Below are positions 1-6,935 of a stretch of 64,000 bases of DNA, piece by piece (positions within the stretch are counted from its first letter, which is position 1; the number at the start of each line of letters is the position of its first letter). The stretch spans positions 87,731 through 151,730 of the forward strand of contig NZ_LN908977.1 of assembly GCF_001486165.1 (NCBI RefSeq), read 5' to 3'. The translations under genes and the position numbers were made by a program. The notes beneath the pieces are model-generated. The model saw only the letters and a program-made list of their open reading frames with translations, did not search any database and was not told the DNA's origin. This DNA is from Bittarella massiliensis (ex Durand et al. 2017). GTDB taxonomy: Bacteria > Bacillota > Clostridia > Oscillospirales > Ruminococcaceae.

Positions 1-122
1 GTGGGGGGGCGGGGGGGTGGGCGGTGGGAGGGTGAAGGTGCGTAAGAGGTGTCGGGGAGAGTGGGGAGGTGGGCGGAGGGGGGGGGGTGTGCTGGGCGGC
101 GGCCTGCCGTGCGGGGTATGAG
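1..122. other. Low-complexity G/T-rich contig end
   Basis: This stretch is almost only G and T on the plus strand (runs of GGGGGG with interspersed T), unlike any other part of the window. It directly abuts a sequencing-adapter sequence at 123-160. I read it as an error-rich read end or assembly artefact and see no gene in it. Confidence 0.7.
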
Positions 123-160
123 CTGGCTCTTATACACATCTAGAGGTGTATAAGAGGCAG
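123..160. other. Tn5 mosaic-end adapter dimer (library artefact)
   Basis: Positions 123-141 match the 19-nt Tn5/Nextera mosaic end (key part CTTATACACATCT) with one mismatch. Positions 142-160 match its reverse complement (key part GTGTATAAGAG) with two mismatches. Two mosaic ends back to back are the junction made during tagmentation libraries, so the sequence left of 161 should not be taken as contiguous with the genome. Confidence 0.9.
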
Positions 161-161
161 C

Positions 162-356
162 GTCTGCCGGGCCGGGGCCATCGACCCCGCCGCCCCCAAA
201 AAGACCGACGGGGAGCGGTGTATCGCCTGCGCCGCCTGCATCGCCGTCTGTCCCACCGGGGCCCGCGCCTTTCGGGGCCCTGCTTACCAGTTGGCCCGGA
301 AGGGCTTTGAAAAGAAGTGCGCTGCTCGCCGGGAGCCGGTGGCCTTTTTCGGGTGA
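162..356 (+). CDS. C-terminal fragment of a 2x[4Fe-4S] ferredoxin-type protein
   Basis: An open frame runs from the adapter junction to TGA at 354-356 (64 residues visible, no start). It shows CIACAACIAVCP, a complete CxxCxxCxxxCP iron-sulfur motif, and before it VCRAGAI, which resembles the end of a first cluster motif. The tail after the cluster is short and basic. This is the C-terminus of a bacterial-type dicluster ferredoxin, possibly the ferredoxin end of an EFR1-like flavoprotein, whose N-terminal part is cut off by the adapter artefact. It is an electron carrier by family; its partner cannot be named from this fragment. The frame is too short to be noticed in a long-ORF scan. Confidence 0.75.
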   Translation, partial: VCRAGAIDPAAPKKTDGERCIACAACIAVCPTGARAFRGPAYQLARKGFEKKCAARREPVAFFG

Positions 357-795
357 TTGTTGGCCGGTGCGGGCGGCGGGGACCGATTGCGTTTTTGCCG
401 GGGGAGAGGGACCGAGCCGTCTTTCCCTGCCATCGGCCGCCGTGAGGGCGCTCACTCCGCCCCGCCCCGCATAGAGGGGCACGGCTGCCGCCTTTTCCCC
501 AGCGGCTGTTCTCGAACCCGCTGACTTGGCGCCGGGAAGTTTGAGGCCGGTGACGCGAAACGTCCCCCGGCCGCGCCCGCCCTTCCGGCGGGGGAAGCAA
601 TCGGGCGGGGGTCTCACCGCCCGATCGCATGTCCAACATGACCGCCGGCGGGGCCTGTTTCCCGTGAAGACGGCGCGGTTGCCCCCTTTGGGAGCTGGGG
701 GAGGGGCAACCGAAACGAACATCCCCTGTCAGCCGCAATTGGTGGTTTTGGCCGCTGTGGTGGGGTAGAATACAGCCATAGGAGGTGTGAAAAGT
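357..795. other. Intergenic, no gene recognised
   Basis: About 440 bases of GC-rich sequence. Open frames here have arginine/proline/glycine-rich shadow composition and no ribosome site. The only signal seen is a -10-like TAGAAT at 766-771, placed to serve the regulator starting at 796; no convincing -35 lies 16-18 bases upstream. Confidence 0.5.
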
Positions 796-1260
796 ATGAT
801 CCATGAGAATTTGCAGTTTCTGCGCCGGGCCCACGGCTACTCCCAGGAGGAGGTGGCCGAGCGCATCGGGGTCTCCCGCCAGGCCGTCGCCAAGTGGGAG
901 AGCGGCGAGACCATCCCCGACCTGCCCAACACCCAGGCCCTGGCCGACCTTTACAACATCACCCTGGACGAACTGGTCAACCACCACGACAGCCAGGGCG
1001 GGGCGCTGCTCACCCCGAAAGGCAAGCATCTCTTCGGCCTGGTGCGGGTGGGTGAACGGGGGCAGATCGTCATCCCCAAGCGGGCCCGGGAGGTGTTCTC
1101 CATCTCCACCGGGGACCAGTTGCTGGTTTTGGGGGACGAGGAGCAGGGGATCGCCATCGTCAAGGCCGACCTGGTGCAGTCCTTCGCCCACGAGCTGATG
1201 AAGGCCGCCCAGCGGGAGAAGGCCCCGCCCCGCAGCGAGAGAGGGGGCGAGGGGGAGTGA
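796..1260 (+). CDS. HTH (XRE) regulator with C-terminal AbrB/SpoVT-like domain
   Basis: A 154-residue two-domain DNA-binding protein. Residues about 4-58 form an XRE/Cro helix-turn-helix (YSQEEVAERIGVSRQAVAKWESG, read in two pieces: YSQEEVAERI then GVSRQAVAKWESG). Residues about 75-120 look like an AbrB/MazE/SpoVT swapped-hairpin domain (GERGQIVIPKRAREVF, then GDQLLVLGDE). I chose ATG 796 because AGGAGGT at 780-786 lies 9 bases upstream; the earlier GTG 787 would overlap that site. The stop overlaps the start of the ABC ATPase (GTGA), so the three genes 796-2719 form a coupled operon, and the protein most likely controls its own exporter. The inducer is unknown. Confidence 0.85.
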   Translation: MIHENLQFLRRAHGYSQEEVAERIGVSRQAVAKWESGETIPDLPNTQALADLYNITLDELVNHHDSQGGALLTPKGKHLFGLVRVGERGQIVIPKRAREVFSISTGDQLLVLGDEEQGIAIVKADLVQSFAHELMKAAQREKAPPRSERGGEGE

Positions 1261-1991
1261 ACGCCATTGAGACCAAGGCCCTCACCAAGCGCTACCGGGA
1301 CAAACTGGCCCTGGACGGGCTGGACCTGTGCGTCGGGCAGGGAGAGCTGTTTGCCCTGTTGGGGGTCAACGGGGCGGGCAAATCCACCGCCATCAAGCTG
1401 CTCTCCTGCCTGATCGCCCCCACCGCGGGGGAGGCCTGGCTGATGGGCCACAGCATCCTCCGGGAGAAGGAGCGGGTCAAGGCGGTCATCAGCCTCTCCC
1501 CGCAGGAGACGGCGGTGGCCCCCAACCTCACCGTCCGCGAAAACCTGGAACTGATGGCCGGCATTGGCGGCTGCAGCAGGGAAGAGGCCCGCGCCAAGGC
1601 GGCCCAGTCCATTCGGGAGGGGGGCTTTGCCCAGGTGGAGAGGAAACAGGCCCGCACCCTCTCGGGCGGCTGGCAGCGGCGGTTGAGCATCGCCTTGGCT
1701 CTCATCACCGACCCCCAGGTCCTCTTTTTAGATGAACCCACCCTGGGCCTGGACGTCCTCTCCCGGCGGGAGCTCTGGCGGGAGATCCAGCGCCTCAAGG
1801 GCCGGGTGACGGTGGTGCTGACCACCCACTACCTGGAGGAGGCGCAGGCCCTGTCCGACCGCATCGGCATCCTGGCCGAGGGGCGGCTGCGCACCGTCGG
1901 CACCGCCGGGGAGCTGATGGCCCAGGCGGGCGCGTCCAGCTTTGAAGACGCCTTTGTCGCCCTGGCGGGGGAGAGGGGGTCTGCCCTGTGA
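1257..1991 (+). CDS. ABC transporter ATP-binding protein
   Basis: A 244-residue ABC-2 type exporter ATPase. Visible motifs are Walker A GVNGAGKST (near residue 38), signature LSGGWQRRL, Walker B VLFLDEPTLGLD and the switch histidine in TTHYLEEA. The GTG start at 1257 overlaps the preceding stop by four bases, and its own stop overlaps the next gene's GTG, so translation of all three genes is coupled. It pairs with the 243-residue permease downstream. Exporters of this layout under an XRE regulator often give resistance to antimicrobial peptides or drugs, but the substrate is not readable here. Confidence 0.93.
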   Translation: MNAIETKALTKRYRDKLALDGLDLCVGQGELFALLGVNGAGKSTAIKLLSCLIAPTAGEAWLMGHSILREKERVKAVISLSPQETAVAPNLTVRENLELMAGIGGCSREEARAKAAQSIREGGFAQVERKQARTLSGGWQRRLSIALALITDPQVLFLDEPTLGLDVLSRRELWREIQRLKGRVTVVLTTHYLEEAQALSDRIGILAEGRLRTVGTAGELMAQAGASSFEDAFVALAGERGSAL

Positions 1992-2719
1992 ACCGGACCC
2001 TTGCCTTTGCGGGCAGAAACGCCAAGGAGATCGTCCGCGACCGCATCAACCTGCTGTTTGGGATGGGCTTTCCGGTCATTCTCCTGCTGCTGCTCAGCGC
2101 CATTCAGAAAAATGTCCCCACCGAGCTCTTTCCCATTGCCCGGCTGGCCCCGGGCATCGCGGTCTTCGGCCTCTCCTTCATCTCCCTCTTCTCGGGGATG
2201 CTCATCGCCCGCGACCGCACCAGCGCCTTTGTCCAGCGGCTCTTCACCTCCCCCATGCGGGCGGGCGATTTCCTGCTGGGGTACATCCTCCCCCTCTTTC
2301 CCATGGCGCTGGCACAGGGGGCGGTCTGCTACCTGACGGCTCTCTGTCTGGGGCTCCCCGTCACGGCAAACCTGCTGCCGGCGCTGGCGGTGCTGCTGCC
2401 GACAGCCCTTTTATTCATCGCCATCGGGCTGCTCTGCGGCAGCCTCTTTACCGACCGGCAGGTGGGTGGGCTCTGCGGGGCCCTCCTCACCAACCTCTCC
2501 GCCTGGCTGTCGGACACCTGGTTCGACGTGAGCCTGGTGGGCGGCGCCTTTGAGCGGGTGGCGGATGTCCTCCCCTTCATCCACGCGGTCAAGGCGGGGA
2601 GGGCCGCCCTGGCAGGGGATTGGGGCGGCATCTTCCCCCACCTCTGGTGGGTGGTGGGCTACGCGGCGGCGGTGCTGGCGGTGGCCGTCTGGGTCTTTCG
2701 CCGCAGGATGCGCGGCTGA
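1988..2719 (+). CDS. ABC-2 type transporter permease
   Basis: A 243-residue integral membrane protein with about six hydrophobic segments, beginning after NRTLAFAGRNAKEIVRDR. It has the ABC2_membrane/YadH-like composition (segments near residues 21-40, 52-75, 98-125, 132-155, 170-185 and 218-238). GTG 1988 overlaps the ATPase stop (GTGA). It forms the membrane half of the exporter with the ATPase upstream. A strong terminator follows directly, ending the operon. Confidence 0.9.
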   Translation: MNRTLAFAGRNAKEIVRDRINLLFGMGFPVILLLLLSAIQKNVPTELFPIARLAPGIAVFGLSFISLFSGMLIARDRTSAFVQRLFTSPMRAGDFLLGYILPLFPMALAQGAVCYLTALCLGLPVTANLLPALAVLLPTALLFIAIGLLCGSLFTDRQVGGLCGALLTNLSAWLSDTWFDVSLVGGAFERVADVLPFIHAVKAGRAALAGDWGGIFPHLWWVVGYAAAVLAVAVWVFRRRMRG

Positions 2720-2721
2720 TG

Positions 2722-2765
2722 AAAGTGGGCCCTGCTTCTACCAAGAGGAGCAGGGCCCACTTTTT
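2722..2765 (+). terminator. Intrinsic terminator of the ABC exporter operon
   Basis: A perfect 12-bp stem (GTGGGCCCTGCT at 2725-2736 with AGCAGGGCCCAC at 2749-2760), 12-nt loop, then TTTTT. It starts three bases after the permease stop. Confidence 0.92.
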
Positions 2766-3198
2766 CGGTTGCCGCCGCAAAAAAAGGAGCACAGAGGGGC
2801 GGCCCCTTGGCCCGAAAAAGGCGGTGCCCCCCGTGGCCGCCGCGCGGTGGAAAAATGCGGCTTGTCTGTCGGCGGAAGAGGGAAGATCCCCTTCTGCACA
2901 AAACGGGCCGTTGAAACCGCCGGACGGCCGATATGGGGGCCGCCCGCGGAGAGGGGGAGAAGAGCTTCCCCCTCCTTTTTGCGGATGGGGAGGAGGGGGC
3001 CACCGAGCCGGGCGCATCCCTTGCCTCCGGGGCGGCAGGGGGTTTCCAAAAAGGGAGATACAGCGTCAATTTGGCGCGGCGGGCGCAGGACCGGCAGGAT
3101 GGGAAAGCTGCCCAAAATTTCTCCGCAAAAGAGGGCAGGTGGACGAATGTGGGCGGTTTTCCTAGGCAGCGCCCTGCCCTTCGGTGTATGATGGCAGT
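2766..3198. other. Intergenic, no gene recognised
   Basis: About 430 bases between the exporter terminator and the next ribosome site. The overlapping open frames on both strands have frame-shadow composition (Arg, Gly, Pro, Ser) and no ribosome sites. I see no RNA gene or repeat here. Confidence 0.5.
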
Positions 3199-3210
3199 GA
3201 GGTGATGGAG

Positions 3211-3873
3211 ATGAAAAAAAGCGCAGAGAGATGGCCCGGTATCCCCCTGGGGATCGCTTCCCTGTCCCTCCTTGTCTGGGGGGGAGAGGTGGCCTACCAA
3301 ACGGGGATCGCCCGGGACGAATACGCCTTTTGGTACCAGGACAGCCTGCTGCGGGACGGGCGCTTCTACGCCTTTGTCCTCCTGCTGGCGGCAGCGGCCC
3401 TGGCCGCCGGCGCGGTGCAGTTTCTGCGCCGCAGGGGACTGGGGCGCGGAGGGGTGGTCGCTTTGGCGGTCCTCTCCGGGGTCGCCCTGGCGGTGGTCGC
3501 GCACAGCGCCCACTACAACCACGCCCTCATCCGGGACCACCGGCCCGACGGCCCCTTCTCCCCCATTTCGGCGGAGGAGGTGGAGGCGCGGCTCCTCACC
3601 GCCGAGGGGAAGGGGGACCTCCTCCTCTATATTGCGGATGAGGGGGCCGGCGATGCGGCCGTAACGGCGGCCTTGCGCTCCTATTTGGAGGAACGGGACG
3701 CCCAGATTTTTCGCTACACCCCGCAGGGGGATGAGAGGGACACGGCCCTGTTGGCCAAACTGGGCGTCGAGGAGACGCCGGTGCTGCTGCGGGGGAGCAG
3801 CCTCGAGCAGCAGTACAGGGGAGAGGAGATTTTGCGGGAGTTGATTGCGGGGGACCGGCTCCTGGCCGGGTGA
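3211..3873 (+). CDS. Membrane-anchored protein with thioredoxin-like fold lacking CxxC
   Basis: A 220-residue protein of unknown function. Residues about 10-30, 48-68 and 78-100 are hydrophobic, so the N-terminal half sits in the membrane. The C-terminal half (about 110-215) has the spacing of a thioredoxin-like domain: a beta strand DLLLYIADEG where CxxC would sit, a helix, and the cis-proline loop VEETPVLL. No cysteines are present in the active-site position, so it is not a redox enzyme by inspection. ATG 3211 is chosen because GAGGTG (3199-3204) is 6 bases upstream. It has no operon partner. Confidence 0.6.
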   Translation: MKKSAERWPGIPLGIASLSLLVWGGEVAYQTGIARDEYAFWYQDSLLRDGRFYAFVLLLAAAALAAGAVQFLRRRGLGRGGVVALAVLSGVALAVVAHSAHYNHALIRDHRPDGPFSPISAEEVEARLLTAEGKGDLLLYIADEGAGDAAVTAALRSYLEERDAQIFRYTPQGDERDTALLAKLGVEETPVLLRGSSLEQQYRGEEILRELIAGDRLLAG

Positions 3874-3965
3874 TGCGGCGTTTCTTCCATACCTGACAGA
3901 CTGCTGTCCAGTTCTCCCTGCTATCCTGTAAAAAAAGAGAACACCCTTTACAGGAGGAATGAAAC

Positions 3966-4601
3966 ATGGCTGCACTGGACTACAAAAAAGCAGAGAGATC
4001 CCTCTATCTCCCCGGCGAGACGCCGTCCCTCATCGAGGTGCCGCCCCTCCCCTTTGTGGCGGTGGAAGGGCGGGGCGACCCCAACGAGGAGGGCGGCGAA
4101 TTCTCTCGGGCGGTGTCCGTCCTCTACGCCGTCTCCTACACCATCCGCATGAGCGAGAAGGGCGGACACCCCATCGACGGGTTCTTTGCGTACGTCGTTC
4201 CCCCGCTGGAGGGCTGGTGGTGGAGCGAGGGGGGCGCAGACGCCGATTTTGGCGACAAGTCCTCCTTCTGCTGGCGGGCGGCCATCCGCCTGCCCGACTT
4301 TGTCACCGACCAGGTCTTTGCCTGGGCGAGGAAGGAAGCCGCCCGCAAGAAAAAGCTGGACACCAGCGCCGCTTTCCGGCTGACAGTGGACGAGGGGCTT
4401 TGTGTCCAGTGCCTGCACCGGGGCAGCTACGACGACGAGCCCCAGACCCTGGCCAGGATGCACGCCTACCTGGCAAAGGAGGGGTACCGCCCCGACTTGA
4501 GCGAGGGGCGCCGCCACCACGAAATCTACTTGGGCGACCCCCGCAAGACCCCGGTGGACAAGCAGAAGACCGTTCTGCGGCTGCCGGTGGCGCCCCTCTG
4601 A
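3966..4601 (+). CDS. GyrI-like small-molecule-binding domain protein
   Basis: A 211-residue soluble protein. The opening LDYKKAERSLYLP and the stretch VPPLPFVAVEGRGDPN are typical of stand-alone GyrI-like (SOUL/GyrI superfamily) proteins; the C-terminal half contains the matching RHHEIYLGDPRKTP segment. These proteins bind small hydrophobic ligands, and some Firmicutes members hydrolyse cyclopropanoid adducts; no enzyme activity is demonstrable here. ATG 3966 has AGGAGG (3952-3957) 8 bases upstream. It is monocistronic, flanked by a terminator at 4620. Confidence 0.8.
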   Translation: MAALDYKKAERSLYLPGETPSLIEVPPLPFVAVEGRGDPNEEGGEFSRAVSVLYAVSYTIRMSEKGGHPIDGFFAYVVPPLEGWWWSEGGADADFGDKSSFCWRAAIRLPDFVTDQVFAWARKEAARKKKLDTSAAFRLTVDEGLCVQCLHRGSYDDEPQTLARMHAYLAKEGYRPDLSEGRRHHEIYLGDPRKTPVDKQKTVLRLPVAPL

Positions 4602-4619
4602 GCGCACCCCTGTTTTGCC

Positions 4620-4658
4620 GGGGGCGACCCTTCCCGCGGGGAGGGGCCGCCCCCTTTT
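4620..4658 (+). terminator. Intrinsic terminator after the GyrI-like gene
   Basis: GGGGGCG (4620-4626) pairs with CGCCCCC, with an inner CCCTTCCC/GGGGAGGG stem, followed by TTTT at 4655-4658. The rest of the 4602-4880 gap holds nothing else that I recognise. Confidence 0.75.
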
Positions 4659-4880
4659 CGTGCCCGGAAGGGAGTGGAAAAAATCTCCACCCACTGGGGG
4701 GACAAAATGGGGGATCCGGCCCCCTTTGGCGCTTGCAACTGGGCGGGAAAAAGGGTATGATAAGATGAATGGCCGAGGGGAGAAAGCGCCCTGTGGGCCG
4801 CCCACCTCGGCAGAATTTGTCGATTTTGATCCATCTGTTTGCGCCCAGCGCCATCACACCACAGTAGGAGAGAACGCCAG

Positions 4881-6506
4881 ATGAACATAGATACCAACCG
4901 CTGTATCCACTGCATGACCCCGCTGGAAGAGGGTCGTTGCCCCCGCTGCCACATCGACCAGAACACCCCCAACCCCCACCCGGCCCTGCCGGTCCACACA
5001 GTGGTGGCCGGCCGCTTTTTGCTGGGCCAGGTCATCCACATGGACGGCGAGGGGATCGACTACCAGGGCTATGACTGCCAGGAGGAGCGCCGCGTCACCG
5101 TGCGGGAGCTGTTCCCCACCGGTTTGGTGGACCGGGAGTTCAACGGTTCCGCCGGGGTGGCCGTGGGGGAGAGCATGCACTTTAAGACGGTGGTCGAGTC
5201 CTTTGTCGACCTCTACAAGTCCCTCGCCCACATCGAGGCGGCCGAGGCCCTCTGCCAGGTCTACGGCGTCTGGAAGGACCGGGGCACCGTCTACGCCGTG
5301 ACCGAGCACTTTGACGGCATCTCCCTCTCGGTGGTGCTCTCCCGCACCATCGGCGAGATCGACAGCGCCGCCACCCTCAACATCCTCAAGCCCTTTTTCA
5401 AAACCCTGCGGGAGATCCACAAGCTGGGGATGGTGCACGGCGGCATCTGCCCCGACAACATCCTGGTCAACGGGGAGGGGGAGGTCCGGCTGGTGGGCTT
5501 TGCCACCTCTGCCCTGCGCACCAAGGGCTCGGAACTGCAGTGCGAGCTCTTTCCCGGCTACTCGGCGCCCGAGCAGTACAGCGTCACCGGCTGGCAGGGC
5601 TCCTGGACCGACATCTACGCCGTGGGGGCCACCATCTACCGCTGCATCACCGGCACCCGGCCCCAGAGCGCGGACGAGCGGCTCACCGCCGACGCCCTGC
5701 TCCCCCCGGTAGAGGTCAACCACACGGTGGACAGCCGCCTCTCCCAGGCGGTGGCCGCCGCCCTGGTGCTCCCCTCCAAAGGGCGCATCCGCACCATTGA
5801 GGAGTTTGCCACCGCCCTGCTGCCCCGGCAGATCCCCACCCCGTCGGAGGCCCCCACCAAGGAGGCCGTCCGCATCACCGACGAGGAGGAGTCCCGCCCC
5901 GCCGCCCAATCGCCCAAGAAGGGCGGGAAGAACTCCGGCGGCAACAAGAAGTTTATCTGGATGATCGCGGGGATCGCCGCTGCCCTGGTGATCATCGGCG
6001 CGGCCATTGCCGTCTGGCTCTACACCCGGCCCGCCGAAGACCCGGCGGGTGGCTCCTCGTCACAGACCTCCTCCCAGTCCTCCTCCAGCGAGTCGCAGGC
6101 GGGCGAGGTCAAAGTCCCCAGCGTGGTAGGCAAGCCCCTCTCCGACTTCCAGAAGGACCATGCCGACATCCCCTACCGGGTGGTCACCGCCTACAGCAGC
6201 GAGTACGACAAGGACGTCATCTGCGACCTCTCCCCCAAGGCGGGCGAGACCCTCAAGGCGGGCGAGGTGCTCACCATCACCGTCAGCAATGGCCCTGAAG
6301 ATGTGGAGATGCCCAACATCGTCGGCAAGAGCTGGGACAGCGTGAAGGGCGATTTGGACGCAAAGAAAATCAAGTACAATGTGATCCACGTCTACACGGG
6401 GGAGGGCGCCGACGGCACCGTTCTCGCCACCGACCCCTCGGCCGGCACCAAGGTCACCCCTGGCGGCAAGGTGGTCACCGTGCGGGTGCTGCAAAAACAG
6501 AGCTAG
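4881..6506 (+). CDS. Membrane pseudokinase with zinc ribbon and two PASTA domains
   Basis: A 541-residue protein shaped like a Ser/Thr kinase receptor. Residues 8-23 form a zinc ribbon (CIHC...CPRC). Residues about 41-320 follow the kinase fold, but key residues are changed: the VAIK lysine is Arg75 (VTVREL), HRD is HGG at 186-188, and DFG is GFA at 206-208; only D192-N193 remains. A linker leads to one membrane helix (about 354-376), a Ser-rich spacer, and two extracellular PASTA repeats (about 405-471 and 472-540) which in PrkC-type kinases bind muropeptides. It is therefore probably a catalytically inactive cell-wall sensor or scaffold. ATG 4881 follows a TAGGAG site at 4864-4869. No phosphatase partner is adjacent. 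Confidence 0.88.
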   Translation: MNIDTNRCIHCMTPLEEGRCPRCHIDQNTPNPHPALPVHTVVAGRFLLGQVIHMDGEGIDYQGYDCQEERRVTVRELFPTGLVDREFNGSAGVAVGESMHFKTVVESFVDLYKSLAHIEAAEALCQVYGVWKDRGTVYAVTEHFDGISLSVVLSRTIGEIDSAATLNILKPFFKTLREIHKLGMVHGGICPDNILVNGEGEVRLVGFATSALRTKGSELQCELFPGYSAPEQYSVTGWQGSWTDIYAVGATIYRCITGTRPQSADERLTADALLPPVEVNHTVDSRLSQAVAAALVLPSKGRIRTIEEFATALLPRQIPTPSEAPTKEAVRITDEEESRPAAQSPKKGGKNSGGNKKFIWMIAGIAAALVIIGAAIAVWLYTRPAEDPAGGSSSQTSSQSSSSESQAGEVKVPSVVGKPLSDFQKDHADIPYRVVTAYSSEYDKDVICDLSPKAGETLKAGEVLTITVSNGPEDVEMPNIVGKSWDSVKGDLDAKKIKYNVIHVYTGEGADGTVLATDPSAGTKVTPGGKVVTVRVLQKQS

Positions 6507-6530
6507 TTGATTTGAAACAGGACTGGTTGC

Positions 6531-6565
6531 AAAAAGGCGAAGGGAGCCATCCCCTCGCCTTTTTT
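6531..6565 (+). terminator. Intrinsic terminator of the pseudokinase gene
   Basis: AAGGCGA (6534-6540) pairs with TCGCCTT (6555-6561) around a short GGGAGCCATCCCC arm-loop, followed by a T run to 6565. From 6566 to 6861 I see no gene; a TTCGACA (Spo0A-box-like) heptamer lies at 6585-6591. Confidence 0.75.
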
Positions 6566-6861
6566 GGCGCAGAGAGAAGGTGTTTTCGACAGTTTGCCGG
6601 GCGCCCCTTCAATCGAGGTGCAGAGGGAGGGAAGAGAGGAGCGGACGGAGGAGTTTCCCTCCGCCCCCTACATGCCGCCCTATCTGGCGGAGGAGGAAAG
6701 AGGGGGTCTCACGGGGTACAAGATGCCAATTTCAGTATAATTTGATATAAAATATACAAATTGGAAAGGACAAAAGGGACATCGGTCGAAAAAGATGAAG
6801 GTCCAGCCGGTATTTGCCGCTTTGCGGGGGAGCACCTCCTCGAAAAAAGGCAAAAGGGCAG

Positions 6862-6905
6862 AAAAAAGGGAGCGCAGTCAAGCCGACTGCGCTCCCTTCT
6901 CTTTT
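6862..6905 (-). terminator. Terminator of the 5'-nucleotidase gene (usable on both strands)
   Basis: A perfect 12-bp stem (6868-6879 with 6885-6896, GGGAGCGCAGTC/GACTGCGCTCCC) with a 5-nt loop. The A run at 6862-6867 gives the U tract on the minus strand, downstream of the nucleotidase stop. Confidence 0.88.
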
Positions 6906-6935
6906 GGGAAAGGAGAGGTTTTGGTTAGGGGAAAA

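Noticed and set aside
130-1191. Long minus-strand frame over the contig end and the XRE gene
   Set aside because: It runs through the adapter dimer and is the antisense shadow of 796-1260; no ribosome site or domain.
6512-6745. 77-residue plus-strand frame after the pseudokinase
   Set aside because: It begins inside the terminator hairpin, has shadow composition and no ribosome site.
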